A program made the position numbers and the translations under genes. From positions 1 through 29,513 of the forward strand of contig CAIRNW010000226.1 in the NCBI GenBank assembly GCA_903879995.1: DNA of 29,513 nucleotides, in the 5' to 3' direction. This DNA comes from an uncultured Bacteroidota bacterium. Its GTDB lineage: Bacteria; Bacteroidota; Bacteroidia; Chitinophagales; Chitinophagaceae. Each line of letters starts with the position of its first letter. Positions within the stretch are counted from its first letter, which is position 1. Shown here in pieces: positions 18,004-25,393 of the stretch. The notes under the pieces were generated by a model. It was not told the origin of the DNA and did no database searches. It was given only the letters and a program-made list of their open reading frames with translations.

Positions 18004-19017
18004 ATGGCAGTTAACCGTAAAGTACAAACCTTGGATGAATTTACAATTCAGCAGCTGCGTGATTTTCCGCATGCCACGGGTGAATTATCAAACTTGTTAC
18101 GCAATATTGGTTTGGCAGCAAAACGTGTGAATGTGGAGGTGAATAAGGCGGGGCTGGTTGATATTCTTGGAAATGCGGGAACTGTTAATATACAAGGTGA
18201 AAAAGTAAAGAAGCTGGATGTTTTTGCCAATGATCAATTCATCAAAGTATTACAACATGGGATTAGCTGTGCGGGTATCGCTAGCGAAGAGTTGGAAGAT
18301 TTTGTAGCATTTGACGATGAAAAGAGCATTCATTCTAAATATGTTTGTTTATTTGATCCACTTGATGGAAGTGGTAATATTGATGTGAATGTTTCTATTG
18401 GTACCATTTTTGGAGTATACAGACGTGTTACACCCGTTGGTACCGTAGTAACCAAGGAGGACTTTTTACAAGCTGGAAGTCAGCAAGTGGCTGCAGGATA
18501 TATTGTTTATGGTTCTTCTACCATGTTGGTTTATGCTACTCGTCGAGGTGTAAATGGTTTTACATTAGATCCCTCCATAGGGGAGTGGACACTTAGCCAT
18601 CCTGACATTCGTTGTCCTGAACGAGGAAAGATTTATTCAGTAAATCATGGAAGTTATTTTGAGTTTGAGAAAGGGGTGCAAGAATATATTAAAGCTTGTC
18701 AATCCAGGCCGTCTGCTGAAGGAGGGCCTTTGCGACAGCGGTATGTGGGCAGCATGGTTGCCGATGTGCATCGTAATCTGATCAAGGGAGGAATCTTCAT
18801 GTATCCGGGTACCACGTCTCGCCCGGAAGGAAAACTAAGGTTGTTGTATGAATGTAATCCATTTGCTTTTATTATAACAGTGGCTGGCGGAAAAGCAACC
18901 AATGGTCATATTCGTACTTTGGATATTGTACCAAGTTCCTTGCATGAGCGTTGTCCTTTTTTTGTTGGGAGCGCGGGTATGATGGAGGATCTTGAAAAAA
19001 AATTATCAGATGGCTGA
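18004..19017 (+). CDS. fbp: Fructose-1,6-bisphosphatase class I
   Basis: A 337-aa class I FBPase, the Mg-dependent phosphatase of gluconeogenesis. The metal-binding signature LFDPLDGSGNIDVNVSIGT is complete, with D118 and D121. Other family blocks present are DVFANDQF, GSMVADVHRNLIKGGIF and the substrate-binding PEGKLRLLYECNPFAF. The start is taken as ATG 18004, giving MAVNRKVQTLDEF, which matches family N-termini; an in-frame TTG at 17956 would overlap the upstream gene and add non-family residues. It lies 7 bp after the transpeptidase-TonB gene, and the downstream ABC ATPase begins inside its last codons. Confidence 0.96.
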   Translation: MAVNRKVQTLDEFTIQQLRDFPHATGELSNLLRNIGLAAKRVNVEVNKAGLVDILGNAGTVNIQGEKVKKLDVFANDQFIKVLQHGISCAGIASEELEDFVAFDDEKSIHSKYVCLFDPLDGSGNIDVNVSIGTIFGVYRRVTPVGTVVTKEDFLQAGSQQVAAGYIVYGSSTMLVYATRRGVNGFTLDPSIGEWTLSHPDIRCPERGKIYSVNHGSYFEFEKGVQEYIKACQSRPSAEGGPLRQRYVGSMVADVHRNLIKGGIFMYPGTTSRPEGKLRLLYECNPFAFIITVAGGKATNGHIRTLDIVPSSLHERCPFFVGSAGMMEDLEKKLSDG

Positions 19018-19774
19018 ACCTATCATCGAGGTGGAAAATCTTGAAAAGCGGTATGGAAATTTCGAGGCAATCCGTGGACTTAGTTTTACGATCTATCAAG
19101 GTGAGATATTTGGATTGCTGGGTCCTAATGGTGCAGGGAAATCCACCACGCTAGAAATTATAGAAACCCTACGCGAGAAAACAAGTGGTACTGTACAGGT
19201 TTGTGGTTATGACTTAGATGCCAATACAGCGGCCATCAAAAAGCTGATTGGCGTGCAATTGCAAAGCAGTGGTTATTACCCAGGATTGAACCTAACACAG
19301 TTATTGAATTTGTTTGCAGGGCTCTATAATACTACTGTCGATCCGATGGAAATTCTTGCCATGGTCAATTTAGAAGAAAAGGCTAAGGCCAAAGTAAAGG
19401 AATTAAGCGGCGGCCAACGACAGCGATTTTCAATTGCCACTACATTGGTGAATCGTCCAAAAGTTATTTTTCTGGACGAACCTACGACCGGTCTTGATCC
19501 TCAGGCTCGTCGCAGTTTGTGGGAGTTAATCCGAACTATCCGGGCTGCCGGTACAACGGTTGTAATTACAACACACTACATGGACGAAGCTGAATACTTA
19601 TGCGACCGAATTGCAATCATGGATCAAGGAAAGTTAATTGCACTGGATACGCCCGATACACTTATCGATCAGCTCTTAGAAAAGGGATTTGAAAGAAAAA
19701 AAGATGTAAAGGCTGCTACGCTAGAGGATGTATTCATTTCACTGACGGGTCATGGCTTGGAGTCTGATCATTAA
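19010..19774 (+). CDS. ABC transporter ATP-binding protein (ABC-2 / daunorubicin-type)
   Basis: A 254-aa cytoplasmic ATPase. The Walker A GPNGAGKST starts at residue 38, the signature LSGGQRQRF at 132, the Walker B VIFLDEPTTGLDP with catalytic E157, and the H-loop TTHYMDEAE at 187. The sequence resembles the DrrA/CcmA-like ATPases that partner with ABC-2 permeases for export or membrane-organisation tasks. No permease is beside it: fbp lies upstream and the convergent folC follows. The start is set at ATG 19010, which overlaps the fbp stop by 8 bp; an in-frame TTG at 18992 is an alternative. Its stop TAA and the folC stop share the palindrome TTAA. Family is firm, cargo unknown. Confidence 0.92.
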   Translation: MAEPIIEVENLEKRYGNFEAIRGLSFTIYQGEIFGLLGPNGAGKSTTLEIIETLREKTSGTVQVCGYDLDANTAAIKKLIGVQLQSSGYYPGLNLTQLLNLFAGLYNTTVDPMEILAMVNLEEKAKAKVKELSGGQRQRFSIATTLVNRPKVIFLDEPTTGLDPQARRSLWELIRTIRAAGTTVVITTHYMDEAEYLCDRIAIMDQGKLIALDTPDTLIDQLLEKGFERKKDVKAATLEDVFISLTGHGLESDH

Positions 19775-21075
19775 CGCGGGTCGGACCATCTGACTCTGTC
19801 AACTTCTGCTACTAGAAAAATACTGCCACAAACAAGAAGCAATTCGTTTGCACCGGCTTGTTGTTTTGCCGCTTCAATGGCCGTATTCACGTTCTCATGA
19901 ATGGAACCATTGATTCCAAGTTGTTGAGCCAATGAGGCAAGCGCCGTGGCTGGTAAAGCCCTTGGAAGATTTGCTTGTGTGAAGTAGATAGTGGCGTCTT
20001 TGGGTAATAAGGCAAGCACGCGTTCGCAATCTTTATCTTTTACCATTCCTATGATGAGGTGTAATTTTTCAAAAGCTATTTGTTGAAGTTGTAGCAATAC
20101 CTGCTCCATGCCCTCTGCATTATGTGCAACATCCAGCACCAGTGCAGGGTGGTTGCTCAATTGCTCCCACCGACCCATTAATCCAGTGTTTTTCTTTGTA
20201 TGGCCTAGGCCTGCGTGAATTGCTTTTTCTTTGATCGAAAAATCTGCTTTATTTAATTGCTCAACAGCGGATAAAACCGTGAGCAAGTTATCGCACTGGT
20301 ATATACCACAGAGATCAAGTTTAAAAGTGGTTGGATAACCATCGGTGTGGGTATGGATAAAAAAATTTTCTTTTTCCCATTGGTAAGATGCGATGGATCT
20401 TTTTTTACTTGCCAGCTCTAGTGGTGCATTTACTTCAGCGGCTTTTTTTACAAACACAGGCCAGGATTCGGGTTGCATTTTGCCGATCACAACGGGCACT
20501 TGCTCTTTTATAATTCCTGCTTTTTCAAAAGCAATTTTTTCAAGACTATCCCCAAGTAGTTGCATATGATCCCACCCAATATTTGTTATAACAGACAATA
20601 CAGGTGTGATTATATTGGTGCTATCCAAACGGCCGCCTAGGCCCGTTTCAATTACTGCGATATCCACTTTTTGCCGGGCAAAATAATCGAAGGCCAGCGC
20701 AACGGTTACCTCAAAAAAGCTAGGGTTAATCTGATCAATCAGCGGTAAAATCCGGTTTGTAAAATCAACCACCTCGTCTTTACTGATCATCTTTCCATCG
20801 ATTCGAATGCGCTCCCTGAAATCGTAGAGGTGAGGAGAGGTATAAAGTCCAGTTTTATAACCCGCTTCTTGTAAAATAGAGGCTAGCATATGGCTTACAG
20901 AGCCCTTTCCGTTAGTTCCTGCTATATGGATTGATTTAAAACCACATTGCGGGTTGTTCAGCGCTTCGCAAAGCGCTACAGTATTATGAATGTCTTTTTT
21001 ATAAGCTGCTTCACCAATTCGGGTAAATTGAGGAAGCCTTTCATACAAAAATTCCAAAGTCTCTTGATAGTTCAT
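19771..21075 (-). CDS. folC: Bifunctional folylpolyglutamate synthase / dihydrofolate synthase
   Basis: A 434-aa Mur-ligase-family enzyme that adds L-glutamate to dihydropteroate and to folates. The P-loop GTNGKGSVSH is at residues 53-62. It is followed by TGLYTSPHLYDFRERI, the Mg-binding ETGLGGRLDSTN and the C-terminal ligase-domain DVAHNAEGM. Length is normal. In Bacteroidota it commonly sits after TonB/ExbD-type genes; here a TonB-like gene lies 19 bp upstream on the same strand, so the two are probably cotranscribed. The gene is convergent with the ABC ATPase, overlapping by 4 bp. Confidence 0.95.
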   Translation of the reverse strand: MNYQETLEFLYERLPQFTRIGEAAYKKDIHNTVALCEALNNPQCGFKSIHIAGTNGKGSVSHMLASILQEAGYKTGLYTSPHLYDFRERIRIDGKMISKDEVVDFTNRILPLIDQINPSFFEVTVALAFDYFARQKVDIAVIETGLGGRLDSTNIITPVLSVITNIGWDHMQLLGDSLEKIAFEKAGIIKEQVPVVIGKMQPESWPVFVKKAAEVNAPLELASKKRSIASYQWEKENFFIHTHTDGYPTTFKLDLCGIYQCDNLLTVLSAVEQLNKADFSIKEKAIHAGLGHTKKNTGLMGRWEQLSNHPALVLDVAHNAEGMEQVLLQLQQIAFEKLHLIIGMVKDKDCERVLALLPKDATIYFTQANLPRALPATALASLAQQLGINGSIHENVNTAIEAAKQQAGANELLLVCGSIFLVAEVDRVRWSDPR

Positions 21076-21094
21076 TGTGCGGCCGCCAAACTAG

Positions 21095-21952
21095 CTAGTT
21101 GATTCTAAAATTGAATTGCACGGTTACCATGGATTCGTGGTCGCTTACATCAAAACGAATTTTCTCCAGATATTGCACGATGGCTTGGCGATAAGCAGAT
21201 CCCGTGGCAGTAGATCCTTTTGCAAAATTTACAAATTTTCCAACTCCCTCAGGAGACACAACAATATTGACGTATAGGGTAGCTTTATTTAGCTCACCTT
21301 CAAAAGCATAACTACGTGTAATTCTTCTATCCCCACGGGTTACTCTTGGGCCATTCCCTACACCAATTCCCGTTCCATTTCCGCCTCCAGTGCCTTCTCC
21401 AGATCCTCCGCCGGCCCCATCACCTTTTCCGGTACCCCATCCGTTCCCGGTTCCACCCGTTTTTTCAAAATCACTGATACCCGCTCCTCCTGTTGCAGCC
21501 CCTTTATTTGTTTTTCCCATGATAGCTTTTGGAGTGGGCGAGGACGGCGGTTCTATATTTTTTTTAGGTTTAGTTTTTGGAGTATTGGATGCCAGCGTTT
21601 TAGGGCTTTTATTCTTTGTATTTGTGTTCGGTAATTCCGGTTGGTTACTGAGCTGGTCTGCTTCATTGACTTTAGCAGGCATTTGCTCTCCCGGATCTTG
21701 AGTTATAGCCGCTGTGCTACCTGCCTCATTGGGTGCAGAACCTGATTGTCCACCACCACCGCCACCATCCTCAAAAGGAGCCGGTGGATCTGGAGGCCAG
21801 TTTACTTCTACATCAACACCTCCCACATTAGCTTCTTTCTCGAAGGAAGGGAGTTTCCATTTAAGTAGAAAAAGAATTAGAACAAGAACAGCAATAACCA
21901 AGCCAGTATAACTGGCTGCTTTTTTTGAATGGGTATACTGTTGGTTCAACAT
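21095..21952 (-). CDS. TonB-like energy transducer with glycine-rich linker
   Basis: A 285-aa protein with TonB architecture: a short cytoplasmic N-terminus, one TM helix (about 15-31) and a periplasmic Pro/Lys linker (TPKTKPKKNIEPPSSPTPK around 124-142). A run of six glycines sits at 63-68 and a long Gly-rich stretch spans about 151-207. The C-terminal domain (about 212-285) has LNKATLYVNIVVSPEGVGKFV and ends in VTVQFNFRIN, consistent with a divergent TonB/TolA-type C-terminal fold. Such proteins couple ExbB/ExbD proton motion to outer-membrane receptors. No exbB or exbD gene is present in the window, so that link is inferred. It lies 19 bp before folC and 129 bp after the radical SAM gene. 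Exact partner receptors are unknown. Confidence 0.75.
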   Translation of the reverse strand: MLNQQYTHSKKAASYTGLVIAVLVLILFLLKWKLPSFEKEANVGGVDVEVNWPPDPPAPFEDGGGGGGQSGSAPNEAGSTAAITQDPGEQMPAKVNEADQLSNQPELPNTNTKNKSPKTLASNTPKTKPKKNIEPPSSPTPKAIMGKTNKGAATGGAGISDFEKTGGTGNGWGTGKGDGAGGGSGEGTGGGNGTGIGVGNGPRVTRGDRRITRSYAFEGELNKATLYVNIVVSPEGVGKFVNFAKGSTATGSAYRQAIVQYLEKIRFDVSDHESMVTVQFNFRIN

Positions 21953-22081
21953 GTGGGCAGCGTACTTAGCGAAAATAAGTTATATAGAAGAAAACTAATA
22001 AATTCAGTTGAAGGTCTTTGCGATAGAACGAACACAGACATACTGTGCTCATCAATCTTTCACTAAAATTTGGTTAAAATC
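21953..22081. other. Intergenic region between the radical SAM gene and the TonB-like gene
   Basis: 129 bp without a gene. On the minus strand it holds TATTTTCG (21970-21977, one mismatch from the -7 consensus), 17 nt before the TonB-like ATG. A small inverted repeat CACAG-ACATA-CTGTG lies at 22033-22047. It lacks a T-tract, so it is not a convincing terminator. The gap suggests the TonB-folC pair has its own promoter. Confidence 0.3.
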
Positions 22082-23371
22082 TCAATGTGCAAAGTCGTGT
22101 TTAAAATTTCCTTTGATTCTTTCAATGGGGGGATTAAAATATCCAAATTGTAACCCGGGGAATTCTTCTCGCAATAATTGCTGCATGTTCTTTACACCAA
22201 TTGCTTCTCCCGTTTCTGTTACTCCAATTTTTCCCAGATACCAGTCTGGATCAATGTTGAAATTTCTCCACTGAATCATTTTCAAATTAGTATCCCTTAT
22301 CAACCTGCGGAGCGCCTCTACTTCTTCAATTGAATCAGTCATTCCTGGAAATACAAAGTAGTTGATAGAAGTCCAGCCGCCAAATGAACTCACTACTTTC
22401 AAGCTTTCGATGATATCCTCAAACTGATAATTATTTGGACGATAATAGGCTGTGTAAATATTTTTTCTAGCCGAGTTAGTACTCACCCGTATCGAATTAA
22501 GTCCTGCCTTACAAAGTGCACGAACCGCGTCAGGATTTGAGCCATTCGTGTTAATGTTGATACTTCCTTTTGTTGTGTGTTTTCGAATTTCAAGAATTGA
22601 CGCACGTATAGTCTCCCACATCAAGAGAGGTTCCCCTTCGCAACCTTGGCCAAAGCTAATAATTGGGTAGGCGGCAGACTCAAGATGGGGTACTGCAAAC
22701 TCTACAATCTCCTCTGGCGTAGGTTTAAACTGTAATCGGTCTTGTGTCGATACGATCGGTTCCTCATCTGGCTGGAGTGAAATACACCCAATACAATTTG
22801 CATTGCAGGCAGGAGATACGGGTATCGGGCATTCCCATCTGCCTAGAGAAAAGTTTCGAGCTGCAGGGCAATTGTAAGTTTGACAACAATTTTCCATCAG
22901 ATGTTTGACTAGCCGGTTGTGCGGGTAGGCGTTTAGTAACGATTCTGCGCCAGTCTTAATTTTTTTGTCGTCATAGCCGTCGCAATCTTGTCGAATATCA
23001 GGTTCAATTCGAATGGCAGGAACCCAGAATTGATCCTGATGCCAACCAGCTGCCGTGTAGCAAAAGAGTGGAAGTGTGGGAGCTTCAGGTGTAGACTCAT
23101 AGGCTGCTAGATAAAAGCCAGTGTGTGCCGGGGGAAGAAAAGCAGCTACAGCCCAGCCCTTTTCACAAAGACGCATTTGACCAGTTTCCACATCAATGCC
23201 AATGCCTTTTCTTCCCGGTAACTCATAAAGAGACCCCCCGGAAGGGAGTGGTATCCAGTCCTCATTGGGAATAGGCAAGGCATCCCAACCCGATCTCCCA
23301 GTAGCATATAAGGTCTGATCCTCAAAAATATTTCCCTTTCCATCTGAATAAAGTAAATATGGGGTTTTCAT
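22082..23371 (-). CDS. Uncharacterised radical SAM protein
   Basis: A 429-aa protein with the radical SAM 4Fe-4S motif CNANCIGC (C189, C193, C196) after a long N-terminal region (1-180) that contains GRSGWDALPIP, WIPLPSGGSLYELPGR and WHQDQFWVPAIR. Extra cysteines at 162, 163, 168 and 181 precede the canonical motif and may bind a second cluster or metal. SFGQGCEGEPLL (239-250), ININTNGSNP and IRVSTNSARK are barrel strands with SAM-binding character, and MIQWRNFNIDPDWYL ends the core. I recognise the layout as a widespread family with no assigned reaction that I know of. The start is fixed at 23371: its ATG overlaps the upstream stop as ATGA. An in-frame start at 23404 would run deeper into the neighbour. 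Confidence 0.85.
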   Translation of the reverse strand: MKTPYLLYSDGKGNIFEDQTLYATGRSGWDALPIPNEDWIPLPSGGSLYELPGRKGIGIDVETGQMRLCEKGWAVAAFLPPAHTGFYLAAYESTPEAPTLPLFCYTAAGWHQDQFWVPAIRIEPDIRQDCDGYDDKKIKTGAESLLNAYPHNRLVKHLMENCCQTYNCPAARNFSLGRWECPIPVSPACNANCIGCISLQPDEEPIVSTQDRLQFKPTPEEIVEFAVPHLESAAYPIISFGQGCEGEPLLMWETIRASILEIRKHTTKGSININTNGSNPDAVRALCKAGLNSIRVSTNSARKNIYTAYYRPNNYQFEDIIESLKVVSSFGGWTSINYFVFPGMTDSIEEVEALRRLIRDTNLKMIQWRNFNIDPDWYLGKIGVTETGEAIGVKNMQQLLREEFPGLQFGYFNPPIERIKGNFKHDFAH

Positions 23372-23937
23372 AGTTTGCGTATTGATTCTAGATGGAGAAT
23401 ACAAAACTGATTGAATTGATCCGTATTAAAATCCTGGGGTATATAAACCTGATGTTGGATAAAGCGGTTGTCTGTAAAATTCAAGGTTAAAATTTCATCA
23501 CGAAGTATAACTTGATCAATTTCTTTCCATGAGTACAGATGGGTGGGGAATGTATAGAATTTGATGTGGTCTTTAAAGAATTGAATCGTGGTAGGGCGGA
23601 TGGCCTGTGTAAATAAATACGAGATGATAATCATTCCAAGACCGGGTATCCAGTAGAAATTAGCTAACCAGTTAATGGCAAAGGATAGCCCAAGAACTAA
23701 TAACAGATTGGTTGGGGTCACTTGCCTGTTATTTTTTTTCTTTTCCCAAGCATAATAAAATAATAATAAAGAGAAAAATGGAAGTATAAGTAGCGCAACT
23801 TTCATTACATGATGAACAGATAAAACTAGGAAAATAAGAAATGCAGCATTAGTCAACAGCAGGAGCAACTGCAATCCTTTTACTAATTGCTTGCTACCTG
23901 ATTGAAGTGAGAACGTATAGATTGCTTTTTCGCTCAC
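23368..23937 (-). CDS. Small four-TM membrane protein with C-terminal PH-like domain
   Basis: A 189-aa protein of no recognised function. Four hydrophobic segments are visible at about residues 20-38, 42-62, 76-93 and 95-110. A soluble tail (about 115-189) follows, with IQFFKDHIKFYTFPTHLYSW and KEIDQVILRDEILTLNF, a pattern seen in PH-like (YcxB-like) membrane protein tails of Bacteroidota. The likely start is GTG 23937, five bases after the bshB1 stop. The end overlaps the radical SAM start by 4 bp (ATGA), so the two products are probably made in proportion. An accessory or anchoring role for the radical SAM protein is only inference. Confidence 0.7.
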   Translation of the reverse strand: MSEKAIYTFSLQSGSKQLVKGLQLLLLLTNAAFLIFLVLSVHHVMKVALLILPFFSLLLFYYAWEKKKNNRQVTPTNLLLVLGLSFAINWLANFYWIPGLGMIIISYLFTQAIRPTTIQFFKDHIKFYTFPTHLYSWKEIDQVILRDEILTLNFTDNRFIQHQVYIPQDFNTDQFNQFCILHLESIRKL

Positions 23938-23942
23938 GTGAA

Positions 23943-24680
23943 TTAGGTTTCATTTAAAATCAAATCGTGCAAACTTCGGATGCCTATTGCTTTGCTGCTG
24001 GTGAAGCCTTCCGCATACTCCACGCCAATTCGCTTGCCTAAAAGTTTTGCCCTTGCTTCGATGGCATCTAGAAAACCTTTTTTTGAGATATAAGTTTCTG
24101 GCCCCTCTAGTTGGGCATCTGGATTGTGAAATTGTGTTCCATAGGCTTGAATGGCTTTCATTCGTTGCCCAAAAACGGAGCTTATATCCACGATGAAATC
24201 TGGCTCATGAAATCGATCTTGTATATAATGAAGGACATAGGAGGGGCGCCAGCGAGCTTGGGGGAGGTTTTTATGGTCTACTGTTTTAATCTTCTCAAGC
24301 CCTGCTAAAAAACAACTGTCTGCTACAAGTTGGCTTGCTTTTCCGTGATCCGGATGACGATCTTGGGTTGCATTTGCTAATACAATAGTCGGCTGGTATT
24401 TACGAATCGCTTGGATTAACTGAAGTTGGTGTGCCTCATCATTCAACAAAAAACCGTCTCTCATTCTTAAGTTCTCACGTCCGTGAATACCCATAATCAT
24501 GGCTGCAGCAGCCGCTTCTTCATATCGGGTCTGTACCGTTCCACGCGTTCCTAATTCGCCCTCCGTAAGGTCCAGCACAGCTACTTTTTTTCCAGATTTA
24601 ATTTCTTTTATCAGCGTGCCAGAACAACTTAATTCCACATCATCTGGATGTACGCCTATAGCTAATATATCAACTTTCAT
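23943..24680 (-). CDS. bshB1: Bacillithiol biosynthesis deacetylase BshB1
   Basis: A 245-aa zinc-dependent PIG-L/LmbE-family deacetylase. Zinc-binding residues appear as the N-terminal VHPDDVELS (H11, D14) and the later QDRHPDHGKAS (H112). It removes acetate from N-acetylglucosaminyl-malate, the middle step of bacillithiol synthesis. The ATG at 24680 (MKVDILAIGVHPDD) is chosen over an upstream ATG at 24728 that would overlap the DUF4294 gene. SSKAIGIRSLHDLI at the C-terminus agrees with BshB1 rather than generic LmbE proteins. It sits 10 bp after the DUF4294 gene within the ccm run, while bshC is in a separate block. Confidence 0.92.
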   Translation of the reverse strand: MKVDILAIGVHPDDVELSCSGTLIKEIKSGKKVAVLDLTEGELGTRGTVQTRYEEAAAAAMIMGIHGRENLRMRDGFLLNDEAHQLQLIQAIRKYQPTIVLANATQDRHPDHGKASQLVADSCFLAGLEKIKTVDHKNLPQARWRPSYVLHYIQDRFHEPDFIVDISSVFGQRMKAIQAYGTQFHNPDAQLEGPETYISKKGFLDAIEARAKLLGKRIGVEYAEGFTSSKAIGIRSLHDLILNET

Positions 24681-24690
24681 AAAAAAGTAT

Positions 24691-25386
24691 TTAGCGTCTG
24701 TAAGGATTGTTATACCAAGTTCCATCAATTTCCCGAATAATGCTTTCGATATCTCGATCTGTTCTGTTTTTGGCGAGGTCCCAATCTTGTTTCAAGTTAC
24801 CCCCAAAAAAGAATGCAACGGTTTGGTAAAGTCGGGCATTGATACTCCCCTTGAATTCTTGAAGTATCTCATAGCAGTTATTACCCGTTTGTCGATTAAT
24901 TAATTTCATTAATATTTTTCCCTGGTATACGGAAAGGTTGGTGAGAGGTTCGGTAAACTGATTACGAAGTTCTTTTTCTCGCTCTTTAATCAGTTGTTTT
25001 CTTTTTCGCTTGGCATCCACTCCCTCTAATTGCGCATTGATTTGATTGATGGTGGTACCTGCCACACGGGCGTAGGGGTAGGTCACATACACCGCATTCC
25101 GCAAGCGATTCCAGGCCTCAATATGTTTACGTAATTGCTCTGGGGATAGGTTGGATATCCATACCATGTCCTCTTCGCGATAACTCATAATCTCGTTACG
25201 ATACCAAATAGCAGGGACCAGTACCGTATCATTGGGTCCCCATCTTTTCATGATTTCTGTGAGCGGGGGTACTGGTTTTATTGAATCAGCTTCCGGAAAT
25301 TTTGGATATTCTTGACCTGTCAATCTTTTATTGAAAAGAAGACCTGCGCCTAATAATAAGAATACTAAAAGCTGTTTTTGTAACAT
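24691..25386 (-). CDS. DUF4294-family exported protein
   Basis: A 231-aa protein recognisable as DUF4294, a family restricted mainly to Bacteroidota with no known function. An N-terminal hydrophobic stretch (LLVFLLLGAGLLFNK) is a likely signal peptide. The family core spans about residues 85-215: NRLRNAVYVTYPYARVAG, a Lys/Arg-rich helical segment, then LTNLSVYQGKILMKLINRQTG, NCYEILQEFKGSINARLYQ and GGNLKQDWD. The gene is 7 bp downstream of ccmF and 10 bp upstream of bshB1, so it is expressed with both. A role in envelope redox or cytochrome maturation is possible from context only. Confidence 0.82.
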   Translation of the reverse strand: MLQKQLLVFLLLGAGLLFNKRLTGQEYPKFPEADSIKPVPPLTEIMKRWGPNDTVLVPAIWYRNEIMSYREEDMVWISNLSPEQLRKHIEAWNRLRNAVYVTYPYARVAGTTINQINAQLEGVDAKRKRKQLIKEREKELRNQFTEPLTNLSVYQGKILMKLINRQTGNNCYEILQEFKGSINARLYQTVAFFFGGNLKQDWDLAKNRTDRDIESIIREIDGTWYNNPYRR

Positions 25387-25393
25387 GTAATAA

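Noticed and set aside
18992..19009. TTG start for the ABC ATPase upstream of ATG 19010.
   Set aside because: It adds six lysine/asparagine-rich residues encoded by the end of fbp; the ATG gives a normal family N-terminus. It cannot be fully excluded.
21390..21701. Long plus-strand open frame rich in Pro, Phe and Val.
   Set aside because: It is the complement of the Gly-rich and Pro/Lys-rich linker of the TonB-like gene; biased composition suppresses stops. No credible start or domain.
22033..22047. Small inverted repeat CACAG-ACATA-CTGTG downstream of the radical SAM gene.
   Set aside because: Five-base stem without a T-tract on either strand; too weak to call a terminator or operator.
23372..23404. 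Upstream in-frame start for the radical SAM gene.
   Set aside because: It would overlap the membrane protein gene by 37 bp, whereas ATG 23371 makes a clean ATGA overlap and gives a sensible N-terminus.
24681..24728. Upstream in-frame ATG for bshB1.
   Set aside because: The added 16 residues overlap the DUF4294 gene and precede the conserved MKVDILAIGVHPDD family start.
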